NCBI RefSeq assembly: GCF_031582885.1
Contig: NZ_CP133988.1
Span: forward strand, 1,247,501 to 1,311,500
Direction: 5' to 3'
Source of the DNA: Streptococcus parasanguinis
GTDB lineage: Bacteria; Bacillota; Bacilli; Lactobacillales; Streptococcaceae
DNA: 64,000 bases
Shown here: positions 46,056 through 55,019 of the stretch, one piece after another
Layout of the letters: the number at the start of each line of letters is the position of its first letter
Position numbering within the stretch: the stretch's first letter is position 1
Position numbers and translations under genes: made by a program
Notes under the pieces: model-generated
Told to the model about the DNA's origin: nothing
Seen by the model: only the letters and a program-made list of their open reading frames with translations
The model's database searches: none

Positions 46056-46133
46056 ATGAATATTACTTTTGGTATGTCTGATATCATCATGGATAGAAAA
46101 ATAGAAAGGATAGGAAATTTTGAAATTAAGTGA
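46056..46133 (+). CDS. Possible 25-residue leader peptide overlapping ccpN
   Basis: An ATG at 46056 with GAAGGA 12 bases upstream opens a frame reading MNITFGMSDIIMDRKIER and ending at TGA 46131-46133. It overlaps the TTG start of ccpN by 14 bases in another frame. It is the first translatable frame of the transcript and could couple or limit ccpN translation. No similarity is recognised. Confidence 0.4.
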   Translation: MNITFGMSDIIMDRKIERIGNFEIK

Positions 46134-46758
46134 ACGTCAAAAGAAAATAGTTGACATTGTAAAAATGCATCAGCCCTTAAGCGGAGAGAAGATTTCTGAG
46201 TTATTGGATATTTCAAGAGCGACCCTTCGCCCGGATTTGTCCTTTTTGACCTTGGTTGGAATTTTGAAAGCTACACCAAAAATTGGTTATACCTACTCTG
46301 GATTAGATCTCGAAACGCTTTTCTTTTTTGATACTTTTCAAAAAGAAGTGGCAGAGATTATGACCTCTCCTGTTTTAGTCACCCATGATTCCTATATTCA
46401 GGATGCCATTATCACCCTATTTATGTATGATGCTGATGTCCTCTATGTTATCGATGAAGGCAAGCTCTTACTGGGAATTATGTCCCGTAAAGATTTATTG
46501 AGAGCATCTCTTAATTCGAGTATCCAGACGACCCCTGTAGCAGTTTGTATGACTCGAATGCCACATATCATTACCTGTACTAAAGATATGAATATCTTAG
46601 AAGCGGCTGCCCTCCTACAAGATCATGCCATCGATTCCTTACCAGTAGTCGATGAGGAGAATGACCGAAAAATTGTGGGAACGGTGACCAAATCAGCCTT
46701 GCTCGATTATATTATCCTACAAGCAAGAAGTGCTGAACTGAAGAGTGAAGAGGAATAA
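46120..46758 (+). CDS. ccpN: CcpN-like transcriptional repressor
   Basis: This 212-residue regulator has an N-terminal winged helix-turn-helix (LSERQKKIVDIVKMHQPLSG, then LLDISRATLRPDLSFL) and two CBS domains (about 80-135 and 145-205) that sense nucleotides. In B. subtilis CcpN represses gluconeogenic genes when glycolysis is active. The TTG start at 46120 has AGGA upstream. A perfect CcpN box lies before ppdK. Next gene starts 2 bases after the stop. Confidence 0.88.
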   Translation: MKLSERQKKIVDIVKMHQPLSGEKISELLDISRATLRPDLSFLTLVGILKATPKIGYTYSGLDLETLFFFDTFQKEVAEIMTSPVLVTHDSYIQDAIITLFMYDADVLYVIDEGKLLLGIMSRKDLLRASLNSSIQTTPVAVCMTRMPHIITCTKDMNILEAAALLQDHAIDSLPVVDEENDRKIVGTVTKSALLDYIILQARSAELKSEEE

Positions 46759-46760
46759 AT

Positions 46761-47573
46761 ATGAAAAAAGAGATCATTGTATATAGTATTTCAGATTCTT
46801 TGGGAGGGACTTCCCAAAAATTATTGTCAGCAGTTACCGCACAGTATCCAGAGATCATTTTTAATAATAGTTATCGTTTCCCTTTTATCAATCAAGAAGA
46901 GGAACTCTTGGATATCTTATATGATGCCTTGAAGGATGATGCACTTGTCATCAGCACCTTGGTCAATAGTCAGTTAGCATCAGTAGCCAGAGAATTTAGC
47001 CAAAAAAATGGTTTGGCTTATTTGGATCTCATGCATCCATTTTTTGAAATCATCCAAGAAAAGACTGGTACCAGACCAATAGAAGTTCCAGGAACCTTGC
47101 ACCGCTTGGACAGTGATTATTTTAAGAAAATATCAGCCATTGAATTTGCTGTGAAATATGATGACGGTAAGGCACCCCAGGGTTTTTTAGAAGCCGATTT
47201 GGTCCTACTTGGTGTTTCCCGTACTTCAAAAACGCCCCTTAGTATTTACCTGGCCAATAAGGGCTACAAGGTTGCAAATCTACCTTTGATCCCAGAAGTT
47301 CCTTTACCTCAGGTCTTAGATAAGGTTGATTCTCGTCGCTTGATTGGGCTGATCTGTGAGCCTGAAAAATTAATGAAAGTTCGAAGCCATCGCTTGGATT
47401 CTTTAGGATTAACACAAGAAACAAGCTATACGAATTTAGAAAAAATCTATCAAGAATTGGATTATTCCAAGAAGGTCTTTAAACAATATGGCGCTCAAGT
47501 CATCAATATGACAGATAAATCGATTGAAGAGACAGCTTTCCTAATTGAGGAGCAATTAAAGAAGATGAACTGA
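46761..47573 (+). CDS. ppsR: PPDK regulatory protein (kinase/phosphorylase)
   Basis: This 270-residue DUF299 protein has the P-loop GVSRTSKTPLS (about residues 150-160). Such proteins inactivate PPDK by ADP-dependent phosphorylation of a Thr next to the catalytic His and reactivate it by phosphorolysis. The gene order ccpN-ppsR is as in Bacillus (yqzB-yqfL). It should act on the PpdK encoded divergently. Confidence 0.92.
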   Translation: MKKEIIVYSISDSLGGTSQKLLSAVTAQYPEIIFNNSYRFPFINQEEELLDILYDALKDDALVISTLVNSQLASVAREFSQKNGLAYLDLMHPFFEIIQEKTGTRPIEVPGTLHRLDSDYFKKISAIEFAVKYDDGKAPQGFLEADLVLLGVSRTSKTPLSIYLANKGYKVANLPLIPEVPLPQVLDKVDSRRLIGLICEPEKLMKVRSHRLDSLGLTQETSYTNLEKIYQELDYSKKVFKQYGAQVINMTDKSIEETAFLIEEQLKKMN

Positions 47574-47626
47574 TTCTTGAATCAGTCTAGATTGGGTTGT
47601 AACTGCAGATTCCTTGGAGAAATGAT

Positions 47627-49537
47627 ATGGAGCAATATAAGCGTATTTTACTAGAGAAATTTGATTCTCGTCAAAAAGTCATTACTGAACTCACTAATCT
47701 TGAGGCCATTTTAAACCTACCAAAAGGGACAGAGCTCTACATAAGTGATATTCATGGAGAATTTGCGGCTTTTGATTATATTTTGAGAAGTTGCGCTGGA
47801 ATTTTAAATGAGAAAATTAATGATTGCTTTGCAGCTTCCTTGTCACAAGAGGAAAAGAATATACTGTCAGCTCTGGTATCTTATCCAGAGCTAGTTTTGG
47901 AAGGAGTGAATAAGGAGAAAGAGTGGTATAAATCAACGATTTCTCAACTCTTGACTCTATTGAGTTTTGTAGCAGCTAAATATAGCCGTTCCAAACTGAG
48001 AAAGGCCTTGCCCCAGGAATATGCCTATATTATAGAAGAACTGATCTATAGTGATCTTACGCTAGCTGATAAACATTCTTATTTCCATACTATCTTAAGT
48101 TATGTTATTGAACTAAGAGAAGCGGATCCCTTTATCTTGGGAATTGCCAGCAGTATTCGTCGCTTATTGATAGATCACCTGCATGTGGTAGGAGATATTT
48201 TTGATAGAGGGGCTGGAAGTGCCCAGGTAATGGATGAGCTTCTTCAGTTTCATTCCATAGATATTCAATGGGGCAATCACGATATCATTTGGATGGGAGC
48301 TTTTTTTGGATCCAAGGCGTGTTTATTGAATGTATTGCGCATTGCAGCACGCTATGGTTATTTATGGGATATCGAAAAAGCTTATGGCTTAAACATTCGA
48401 TCCTTAACCTTATTTGCGGATAAAACCTACAAAGCCAATCCTAAGTTTAGGCCTATCCTGGGGACAAGAGCGGAGGAATTTACAGCAGAAGAAATATTAC
48501 AGCTGGAAAAGGTCCATCAAGCGCTGGCCATTCTCCAATTTAAGATAGAAACTCAATTGATGAAGAGACGGCCAGAATTTCAGATGGACAATCAAATCCT
48601 GCTGGATAACATTGATTATTGGAAGAATACAATTACTATTGACGGGAAGAGCTATTCCTTGCAAAATACCTGCTTCCAAACCATAGATCGGGCAAAGCCT
48701 TCTGAATTATCCTCAGAAGAAAAACAAATAGTAGACAGTATTCTGGCTTCCTTCCAAGGATCTCCAAAAATGGCCAAACATATGGAACTGTTGATGAAAA
48801 AAGGTTCCATGTATAAGGTTTACAATCACCACTTGCTGTTTCACGGCTGTATTCCCTTGAAACCTTCTGGGGAATTTCAACCTCTGGTTCTTCATCAAGC
48901 TCAGTATGCGGGAAAAGAATTACTAGACTTTTTCGAATATCATATACGCCTTGCAGCAAAAAACAAAGAAGTTGGGAACGACCTTTCAACGGATTTAATG
49001 TGGTATTGCTGGCGAGGGCAATTATCTCCTCTCTTTGGGAAGAATAAGATGACGACTTTTGAACGGTATTTTATTGAGGAGGCAGAAACGCATAAGGAAA
49101 TAGAAAATGAGTATTTTAGCTATCGCAATTCAAAAAAGATTTGCCAATTAATTTTAGAGGAGTTTGGTCTTGAAGCCAAGGTATCTCGCATTGTGAATGG
49201 ACATACACCAGTGAAGACAGGAAAAGGGGAATCGCCCATTCGGGGTGAAGGGCTACTCTTTGTCATTGATGGGGGTCTTTGCGAAGCATATCAAAAGAAG
49301 ACAGGTACAGCAGGCTATTCACTCCTTAACAATTCCTATGGTTTTCAACTGGTAACCCACCAGCCCTTCCAAGACATTCAAAAGGTAGTAGATTCGCCAT
49401 TTGAGCAAACTTCCTTGAAGAGGGTTATTGAAGACCTGGAGGATAGGACCCTCATCCAATCAACCACTATTGGTAAGAACTTACTAGAACAACAGCAAGA
49501 ACTGATCCAATTGCTCCATGAATTTTATGATGGGTGA
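47627..49537 (+). CDS. fbp: Fructose-1,6-bisphosphatase, class III
   Basis: This 636-residue metallophosphatase converts fructose-1,6-bisphosphate to fructose-6-phosphate. Its length and the motifs YISDIHGEF, VGDIFDRG, GNHDI and VNGHTPVK are those of class III enzymes. With PPDK it completes the two irreversible steps needed for gluconeogenesis. Most streptococci lack fbp; S. sanguinis has it. TTGGAG precedes the ATG. It follows ppsR by 53 bases and is likely in the same operon. Confidence 0.96.
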   Translation: MEQYKRILLEKFDSRQKVITELTNLEAILNLPKGTELYISDIHGEFAAFDYILRSCAGILNEKINDCFAASLSQEEKNILSALVSYPELVLEGVNKEKEWYKSTISQLLTLLSFVAAKYSRSKLRKALPQEYAYIIEELIYSDLTLADKHSYFHTILSYVIELREADPFILGIASSIRRLLIDHLHVVGDIFDRGAGSAQVMDELLQFHSIDIQWGNHDIIWMGAFFGSKACLLNVLRIAARYGYLWDIEKAYGLNIRSLTLFADKTYKANPKFRPILGTRAEEFTAEEILQLEKVHQALAILQFKIETQLMKRRPEFQMDNQILLDNIDYWKNTITIDGKSYSLQNTCFQTIDRAKPSELSSEEKQIVDSILASFQGSPKMAKHMELLMKKGSMYKVYNHHLLFHGCIPLKPSGEFQPLVLHQAQYAGKELLDFFEYHIRLAAKNKEVGNDLSTDLMWYCWRGQLSPLFGKNKMTTFERYFIEEAETHKEIENEYFSYRNSKKICQLILEEFGLEAKVSRIVNGHTPVKTGKGESPIRGEGLLFVIDGGLCEAYQKKTGTAGYSLLNNSYGFQLVTHQPFQDIQKVVDSPFEQTSLKRVIEDLEDRTLIQSTTIGKNLLEQQQELIQLLHEFYDG

Positions 49538-49676
49538 GATCATTCATCAAAGGAAACAACTAAATCATAAATAGCTTCTTTATAAAGATAGCTGAGATTT
49601 ATAGAAGTCATTTAATTCTAGTAAACACTTAAAAGAAATTTTTAAAAGAAAATTCGTTTTCAAAGCGCAAAAATGC

Positions 49677-49705
49677 TTGTCTTTGTCTGATAGAAGTGAT
49701 ATACT
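49677..49705 (+). promoter_or_regulatory. Promoter of rplU-prp-rpmA
   Basis: TTGTCT (49677-49682), 17 bases, TATACT (49700-49705). The stretch 49538-49676 before it holds no gene and only a weak hairpin. Confidence 0.75.
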
Positions 49706-49711
49706 AAGAGA

Positions 49712-49845
49712 GTTGACTATGCACATGCCTGTGCAACCGCTCGATCATCGTCGCTCATCCCTTGAGCTTAAGTGGTTCGTCCCACGATGCTAGGCGAGTC
49801 TTCACAAAAATACGGGGAAACCCAAAAATACATAGGAGGTGCATA
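49712..49845 (+). ncRNA. Ribosomal protein L21 leader
   Basis: The untranslated leader has the small hairpin TGCACATGCCTGTGCA and GTGGTTCG-CCCAC type pairings before the AGGAGG of rplU. Its place and features match the Firmicutes L21 leader, through which L21 represses its own operon. Confidence 0.75.
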
Positions 49846-50160
49846 ATGAGCACATACGCAATCATTAAAACTGGCGGAAAACAAGTTAAAGTTGAAGTTG
49901 GTCAAGCAGTCTACGTTGAAAAATTGAACGTTGAAGCTGGTCAAGAAGTTACATTTAACGAAGTTGTTCTTGTTGGTGGTGAAAACACTGTTGTCGGAAC
50001 TCCACTTGTTTCAGGAGCTACTGTTGTTGGAACTGTTGAAAAACAAGGAAAACAAAAGAAAGTTGTTACTTACAAGTACAAACCTAAAAAAGGTAGCCAC
50101 CGTAAACAAGGTCACCGTCAACCTTACACTAAAGTTGTCATCAACGCTATCAACGCTTAA
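49846..50160 (+). CDS. rplU: 50S ribosomal protein L21
   Basis: This 104-residue protein begins [16 protein letters not shown] and ends with a basic [19 protein letters not shown] stretch. The ATG at 49846 has AGGAGG 8 bases upstream; longer frames cover the leader and are not real. First gene of the rplU-prp-rpmA operon. Confidence 0.98.
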   Translation: MSTYAIIKTGGKQVKVEVGQAVYVEKLNVEAGQEVTFNEVVLVGGENTVVGTPLVSGATVVGTVEKQGKQKKVVTYKYKPKKGSHRKQGHRQPYTKVVINAINA

Positions 50161-50175
50161 TTTTTAGGAGAACAC

Positions 50176-50520
50176 ATGATACAAGCAGTCTTTGAACGAG
50201 CCGAAGATGGCGAGCTGAGGAGTGCAGAAATCACTGGGCACGCTGGAAGCGGTGAATACGGCTTTGATGTCGTGTGTGCATCGGTTTCGACTCTAGCCAT
50301 TAACTTTGTCAACTCTGTTGAGAAATTTGCAGGCTACGAACCGGATCTAGAATTAAACGAAGAAGAAGGTGGCTTCCTGCGGGTGACGATCCCGACGGAT
50401 ATTCCACCACATCAAAGAGAAATGACCCAACTATTCTTTGAATCATTTTTCTTAGGGATGGCAAACTTATCGGAGAACTCATCGGAGTTCGTCCAAACAA
50501 GAGTTATCACAGAAAACTAA
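50176..50520 (+). CDS. prp: Ribosomal-processing cysteine protease Prp
   Basis: This 114-residue protease has H22 and C34 in the stretch [20 protein letters not shown]. Prp removes the N-terminal extension of ribosomal protein L27, encoded next. TAGGAG precedes the ATG. The gene lies between rplU and rpmA, as in other Firmicutes. Confidence 0.95.
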   Translation: MIQAVFERAEDGELRSAEITGHAGSGEYGFDVVCASVSTLAINFVNSVEKFAGYEPDLELNEEEGGFLRVTIPTDIPPHQREMTQLFFESFFLGMANLSENSSEFVQTRVITEN

Positions 50521-50537
50521 CATGGAGGAAAACAATT

Positions 50538-50831
50538 ATGTTGAAATTGAATCTTGCTAACTTGCAACTTTTCGCCCACAAAAAAGGTGGAGGTTCTACA
50601 TCAAACGGACGTGATTCACAAGCAAAACGTCTTGGAGCTAAAGCAGCTGATGGACAAACTGTAACAGGTGGATCTATCCTTTACCGTCAACGCGGTACTC
50701 ACATCTACCCAGGTGTGAACGTTGGACGTGGTGGAGACGATACTTTGTTCGCAAAAGTTGAAGGCGTAGTACGCTTCGAACGTAAAGGTCGCGATAAAAA
50801 ACAAGTTTCTGTTTACCCAATCGCAAAATAA
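50538..50831 (+). CDS. rpmA: 50S ribosomal protein L27
   Basis: This 97-residue precursor starts [12 protein letters not shown] followed by [18 protein letters not shown]. Prp is expected to cut between F12 and A13, exposing the N-terminal arm that reaches the peptidyl transferase centre. ATGGAGG precedes the start. Confidence 0.98.
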   Translation: MLKLNLANLQLFAHKKGGGSTSNGRDSQAKRLGAKAADGQTVTGGSILYRQRGTHIYPGVNVGRGGDDTLFAKVEGVVRFERKGRDKKQVSVYPIAK

Positions 50832-50937
50832 AAAGGTTCAGTGAACCTTTTTATCCCGAGCCTTGAAATATTAAGGTGAGGAAGCTAGAAATAGCATAAA
50901 TCAAAGCTTTCCGGATTGACGGAAGGCTTTTTTCTTT
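50831..50937 (+). terminator. Two terminators in tandem after rpmA
   Basis: AAAAGGTTC pairs with GAACCTTTT (50831-50851). AAAGCTTTCCG pairs with CGGAAGGCTTT (50903-50930) with one T-G mismatch, then a T tract. Confidence 0.88.
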
Positions 50938-51008
50938 TATTTATTCAAAAATATCGTGTTTACTCTTGTTAATATAATGTTTGAATTTGTGTTTTTTGAA
51001 AAATGTAG

Positions 51009-51014
51009 TATAAT
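51009..51014 (+). promoter_or_regulatory. lacR promoter -10 with TGTTT half-sites
   Basis: TATAAT at 51009-51014; the -35 region is TTTGTG (50986-50991). TGTTTGAATTTGTG upstream may be a LacR half-site. Confidence 0.55.
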
Positions 51015-51047
51015 AGAGACAAATATAGTAGGAATGGAAGTAGTACC

Positions 51048-51794
51048 ATGAAAGATAGCAGACATGTTGAAATTCTTCAGGAACTGGATCGAAAAAGTGT
51101 GGTATCGGTCAAAGAGCTCAAGGAACTTTTTGGGGTGACAGATATGACCATTCGTCGCGATCTGATTGATCTTGAAAAACAAGGTCTTTTAGTTCGTGTA
51201 CATGGTGGGGCCCACAAAAAAGTCAAAGATAGCTTATTAGAAGCTTCTCACAGTGAAAAAAATCTGATCAATATTGATGAGAAACGAAGCATTGCCAAAA
51301 AATGTGCAGACTTGATCGAAAATGGGGATACCGTCTTTATTGGCTCTGGTACAACAACAGACTTTATCGGAGATTATTTGGAAGGGAAAGAAATTAGCAT
51401 CGTCACCAACTCCCTGCCTATTTTTGAGAAGCTCAAGGATTTCCCGAATTATGACTTGATATTAGTTGGTGGTCGCTACCGGGTAAAGACACAAACCTTT
51501 GTCGGTCAATTTGCCAATAAACTTTTGAAAGAAATCAAGGTTTCTAAGGCCTTCATCGGGGTCAATGGGATCGATGGGCATAGTGTCTCCACAGCCAATG
51601 AAGAAGAAGGAAATGGCAATGCCATTATTCTGAACAATGCGATAGAGAAATATGTGGTAGCTGATAACAGCAAGTTTGATAGTTATTCCTTCTACAGTTT
51701 CTATCGTGTGGAAGATCTAAATGCCATTATTACCGATGATAGTATTCCAAAGAAAATCAAAGACAAATACGCCTTGTATACGAAAATCATTTAA
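51048..51794 (+). CDS. lacR: Lactose phosphotransferase repressor (DeoR family)
   Basis: This 248-residue repressor has a DeoR helix-turn-helix at about 20-42 (VSVKELKELFGVTDMTIRRD) and a sugar-phosphate-sensing domain (GSGTTTDFIGDYL, VGGRYRVKTQTFVG). LacR is released by tagatose-6-phosphate pathway intermediates. It sits ahead of the PTS and lacABCD genes it should control. Confidence 0.93.
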   Translation: MKDSRHVEILQELDRKSVVSVKELKELFGVTDMTIRRDLIDLEKQGLLVRVHGGAHKKVKDSLLEASHSEKNLINIDEKRSIAKKCADLIENGDTVFIGSGTTTDFIGDYLEGKEISIVTNSLPIFEKLKDFPNYDLILVGGRYRVKTQTFVGQFANKLLKEIKVSKAFIGVNGIDGHSVSTANEEEGNGNAIILNNAIEKYVVADNSKFDSYSFYSFYRVEDLNAIITDDSIPKKIKDKYALYTKII

Positions 51795-51798
51795 GATC

Positions 51799-51829
51799 AA
51801 GTGGTCTCAAAAAAGAGACCACTTTTTAC
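51799..51829 (+). terminator. Terminator after lacR
   Basis: AAGTGGTCTC pairs perfectly with GAGACCACTT around A6, then T5. Confidence 0.92.
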
Positions 51830-51858
51830 TTTTTTAAGGATGTTAGAAAATGACGGTT

Positions 51859-51944
51859 AGGAAGCGCTTTAAAGATGAATATAAACAAAAATAAACAAAA
51901 TACGACAAAAAATGATTGACAATCAATCAATATAGTGATATACT
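51859..51944 (+). promoter_or_regulatory. Promoter and operators of the Gat-type PTS genes
   Basis: TTGACA (51916-51921), 17 bases, TATACT (51939-51944). Tandem ATAAACAAAA at 51881-51900 and ACAAAA after it are LacR-type half-sites. A weak cre-like GGAAGCGCTTTAAA lies near 51859-51872. Confidence 0.8.
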
Positions 51945-51984
51945 CTAACCATAAAATAAATAGTTAGATAAGGAGGTGGCAACA

Positions 51985-52461
51985 ATGGGATTAAATCAAC
52001 TCTTTAACAAAGATCTTGTATTTTGCCTACATGCCAAGGATCAAACAGATCTCTTTGAGCAGGTAGCAAGCTTATTGGAAGAGCGACAGATTGTGACACC
52101 AACCTATCGTTCCGCTTTGATTGAGCGTGAAAAGTCTTTCCCGACTGGATTAGACATGGAATTTCTTGGTAAAGACTTACCAAATGTGGCGATCCCGCAC
52201 ACAGACATTGTCCATAATCTCACTGAGAATGTGGTCGTGGTTCGTTTGGATCAACCCGTAACCTTCCATAATATGATTGCTCCAGATAAGGAAGTTCAAG
52301 TTTCGCTTTTATTCTTCATTATCAACAATTCAAGCTCTAGCCAAACCAATATTTTGGCCCAGCTGATGGATTTCTTTACATCCAATGGAAATCTCGAAGC
52401 TCTATCAAAATTAGATAGTGAAGATAAGCTTTATCAATACATTACGGAAACTATTTCCTAA
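51985..52461 (+). CDS. gatA: PTS EIIA component, galactitol/fructose type
   Basis: This 158-residue EIIA carries the phosphoryl group from HPr. The phosphorylated histidine is H72 in VAIPHTD. The ATG at 51985 has AAGGAGGTGG upstream; an earlier in-frame start would overlap it. In S. gordonii such a Gat-type PTS in the lac region brings in galactose, producing galactose-6-phosphate for LacAB. Confidence 0.88.
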   Translation: MGLNQLFNKDLVFCLHAKDQTDLFEQVASLLEERQIVTPTYRSALIEREKSFPTGLDMEFLGKDLPNVAIPHTDIVHNLTENVVVVRLDQPVTFHNMIAPDKEVQVSLLFFIINNSSSSQTNILAQLMDFFTSNGNLEALSKLDSEDKLYQYITETIS

Positions 52462-52496
52462 AACATTCGTAAATATTTATAATGGAGGACATCCAA

Positions 52497-52802
52497 ATGA
52501 TTAAAATTTTAGCTGCCTGTGGTGCAGGTGTTAACTCTAGCCACCAAATTAAGAATGCGTTGGAAGAAGAGTTGTCAAACCGTGGTTATGATGTGCGTTG
52601 TGACGCTGTCATGGTCAAAGATGTCAATGAAGATTTGATTTCAGGTTATGATATCTTTACTCCAATTGCTGCAACTGATTTGGGATTTGATCCTGGTATT
52701 CCAGTGGTAGAAGCAGGACCAATTTTATTCCGTATTCCAGCGATGAGTGCGCCAGTCTTTGATAACATCGAAGCTGCCATTAAAGAACATGGATTAAGTT
52801 AA
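52497..52802 (+). CDS. gatB: PTS EIIB component, galactitol type
   Basis: This 101-residue EIIB has the phosphocysteine C8 in KILAACGAG near the N-terminus. The ATG at 52497 lies after GGAGGACATCCAA. It follows gatA by 35 bases and precedes gatC by 98. Confidence 0.88.
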   Translation: MIKILAACGAGVNSSHQIKNALEEELSNRGYDVRCDAVMVKDVNEDLISGYDIFTPIAATDLGFDPGIPVVEAGPILFRIPAMSAPVFDNIEAAIKEHGLS

Positions 52803-52820
52803 TATTTTTTTAAACAAGTT

Positions 52821-52834
52821 TGTAAGCGTTATCC
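52821..52834 (+). promoter_or_regulatory. cre site between gatB and gatC
   Basis: TGTAAGCGTTATCC matches cre at 13 of 14 positions. It lies inside the operon, so CcpA could act as a roadblock or control an internal promoter. Confidence 0.7.
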
Positions 52835-52900
52835 AATGATAAAATTGGGAACACTTTATGCCGTAAATTACAAAAAAATTATAAATCGGGAGGATTTATT

Positions 52901-54376
52901 ATGAATGGCATTATTGATTTTGCCAATAAATTTTTCAAACCCATCCTAGACATGGGTGCTCCGATCATCATGTTGATCGTCTTGACTTTATTGGCTCTCT
53001 TGTTTGGAGTGAAATTCTCTAAAGCCCTTGAAGGTGGTATTAAACTTGCCATCGCCCTTACTGGTATCGGTGCCATCATCGGTATGTTGAATGGAGCTTT
53101 CTCAGCGTCTCTTGCAAAATTCGTTGAGAACACAGGTATTCAATTGAATATCACTGACGTTGGTTGGGCGCCTCTTGCGACCATCACTTGGGGATCTGCC
53201 TGGACACTTTACTTCTTGTTAATTATGTTGATCGTCAACGTTATCATGCTTGCGATCAAGAAAACAGATACACTTGACGTCGATATCTTCGATATCTGGC
53301 ACTTGTCTATCACTGGTCTTTTGATCAAATGGTATGCTGACAACAACGGTGTGAGCCAAGGTTTATCACTCTTCTTGGCAACTCTTGCAGTTGTCCTTGT
53401 AGGGATTATGAAAATCATCAACTCAGACTTGATGAAACCAACATTTGATGATCTTTTGAATGCACCAAGTTCATCACCTATGACTTCAACTCACATGAAC
53501 TACATGATGAACCCAATCATCATGGTCTTGGATAAAATCTTTGACAAATTCTTCCCAGGTCTTGATAAATACGACTTCGACGCTGCTAAGTTGAACAAGA
53601 AGATCGGTTTCTGGGGATCTAAATTCTTTATCGGTTTCCTTCTTGGTATCGTCATCGGTATCATGGGTACTCCACATCCAGTTGCTGGCGTCGCAGATGC
53701 TGACAAATGGGAATTGGTTATTAAAGGTTGGTTGAGCCTTGGTTTGACTGCCGGTGTCTGCTTGGAATTGTTCTCATTGATCGGTTCTTGGTTCATCGCA
53801 GCGGTAGAACCATTGTCACAAGGTATTACAAACGTTGCTACTAAACGTCTTCAAGGACGTAAATTCAACATCGGTTTGGACTGGCCATTTATCGCTGGTC
53901 GTGCTGAAATCTGGGCTTGTGCCAACGTACTTGCACCAATCATGTTGATCGAAGCAGTGCTTCTTTCTAAAGTCGGAAATGGTATCTTGCCACTTGCAGG
54001 TATCATCGCTATGGGTGTGACTCCAGCCTTGTTGGTTGTAACACGCGGTAAATTGATCCGTATGATCATCTTCGGAAGTCTTCTCTTGCCACTCTTCCTT
54101 CTTTCAGGAACATTGATTGCACCATTTGCAACTCAATTGGCTAAGAGTGTTGATGCCTTCCCTAAAGGGGTAGCTTCTACTCAATTGATCACTCACTCAA
54201 CTCTTGAAGGACCAGTTGAAAAATTGCTCGGTTGGACAATCGGTAACGCTACAACTGGTGATATCAAAGCTATCCTTGGTGTAGTTGTCTTCTTGGCATT
54301 CTATATCGGAATCTTCGCTTGGTACAGAAAACAAATGATCAAACGTAACGAAGAATATGCTGCAAATGCAAAATAA
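52901..54376 (+). CDS. gatC: PTS EIIC component, galactitol type
   Basis: This 491-residue permease has about ten or more membrane helices and GatC-family features (GAPIIMLIVLTLLALLFGVK, then LALTGIGAIIGMLNGAF, GTPHPVAGVADADKW). It moves the sugar across the membrane while GatB phosphorylates it. GGGAGG precedes the ATG. Assignment to galactose rather than galactitol comes from the lac context, as no galactitol-phosphate dehydrogenase is present. Confidence 0.9.
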   Translation: MNGIIDFANKFFKPILDMGAPIIMLIVLTLLALLFGVKFSKALEGGIKLAIALTGIGAIIGMLNGAFSASLAKFVENTGIQLNITDVGWAPLATITWGSAWTLYFLLIMLIVNVIMLAIKKTDTLDVDIFDIWHLSITGLLIKWYADNNGVSQGLSLFLATLAVVLVGIMKIINSDLMKPTFDDLLNAPSSSPMTSTHMNYMMNPIIMVLDKIFDKFFPGLDKYDFDAAKLNKKIGFWGSKFFIGFLLGIVIGIMGTPHPVAGVADADKWELVIKGWLSLGLTAGVCLELFSLIGSWFIAAVEPLSQGITNVATKRLQGRKFNIGLDWPFIAGRAEIWACANVLAPIMLIEAVLLSKVGNGILPLAGIIAMGVTPALLVVTRGKLIRMIIFGSLLLPLFLLSGTLIAPFATQLAKSVDAFPKGVASTQLITHSTLEGPVEKLLGWTIGNATTGDIKAILGVVVFLAFYIGIFAWYRKQMIKRNEEYAANAK

Positions 54377-54400
54377 TCGTCAATTGTAGTTTGAAAACTG

Positions 54401-54434
54401 ACACCATATCTGTTGTGGATATGGTGTTTTTATT
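54401..54434 (+). terminator. Terminator after gatC
   Basis: ACACCATATC pairs perfectly with GATATGGTGT around TGTTGTG, then T5. Confidence 0.92.
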
Positions 54435-54442
54435 TTAAAAAA

Positions 54443-54495
54443 TGTTTGAAAATAAACAATTTAATGTTGACTTTCGTTCAAAATAGGTGTAATAT
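54443..54495 (+). promoter_or_regulatory. lacABCD promoter with LacR operator
   Basis: TGTTTGAAAATAAACA at 54443-54458 is a TGTTT/AAACA dyad. TTGACT (54467-54472), 17 bases, TAATAT (54490-54495). Confidence 0.8.
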
Positions 54496-54577
54496 AATAT
54501 CAAAAGTAAGAAAATGTTTCTTTGTGAAAATTTAACAACAGGGATATTTGCTGAAACGAACAAAAGGAGGACAGGAC

Positions 54578-55003
54578 ATGTCTATTGTAATTGGTGCAGA
54601 TGCTGCAGGATTAAGATTAAAAGATCTCGTGAAAGAGTTTCTTGTAAAAGAAAACTTCGATGTTGTGGATGTAACTGCTGAAGGTCAAGATTTTGTAGAT
54701 GTGACACTTGCAGTCGCGAGCGAAGTGAACAAAAACGATCAAAATCTTGGAATCGTAATTGATGCTTACGGAGCTGGTCCATTTATGGTTGCAACTAAAA
54801 TCAAAGGAATGGTAGCAGCAGAAGTTTCAGATGAACGATCTGCTTATATGACACGTGGCCACAACAATTCTCGTATGATTACCATGGGTGCTGAAATTGT
54901 TGGGGATGAATTAGCCAAGAACATTGCCAAAGGCTTCGTCAATGGTAAATACGACGGTGGTCGTCACCAAATCCGTGTCGATATGTTGAATAAGATGTGC
55001 TAA
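54578..55003 (+). CDS. lacA: Galactose-6-phosphate isomerase subunit LacA
   Basis: This 141-residue subunit pairs with LacB to convert galactose-6-phosphate to tagatose-6-phosphate. It belongs to the RpiB/LacA/LacB family: [19 protein letters not shown], then [13 protein letters not shown] and the [12 protein letters not shown] stretch. The ATG at 54578 follows AGGAGGACAGG. An ATG-less upstream extension is not real. lacB begins 16 bases on. Confidence 0.95.
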   Translation: MSIVIGADAAGLRLKDLVKEFLVKENFDVVDVTAEGQDFVDVTLAVASEVNKNDQNLGIVIDAYGAGPFMVATKIKGMVAAEVSDERSAYMTRGHNNSRMITMGAEIVGDELAKNIAKGFVNGKYDGGRHQIRVDMLNKMC

Positions 55004-55019
55004 TGAGAGGAGAATTCAA

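Noticed and set aside
49538..49676. Strong terminator after fbp
   Set aside because: Only an interrupted stem without a proper T tract could be drawn.
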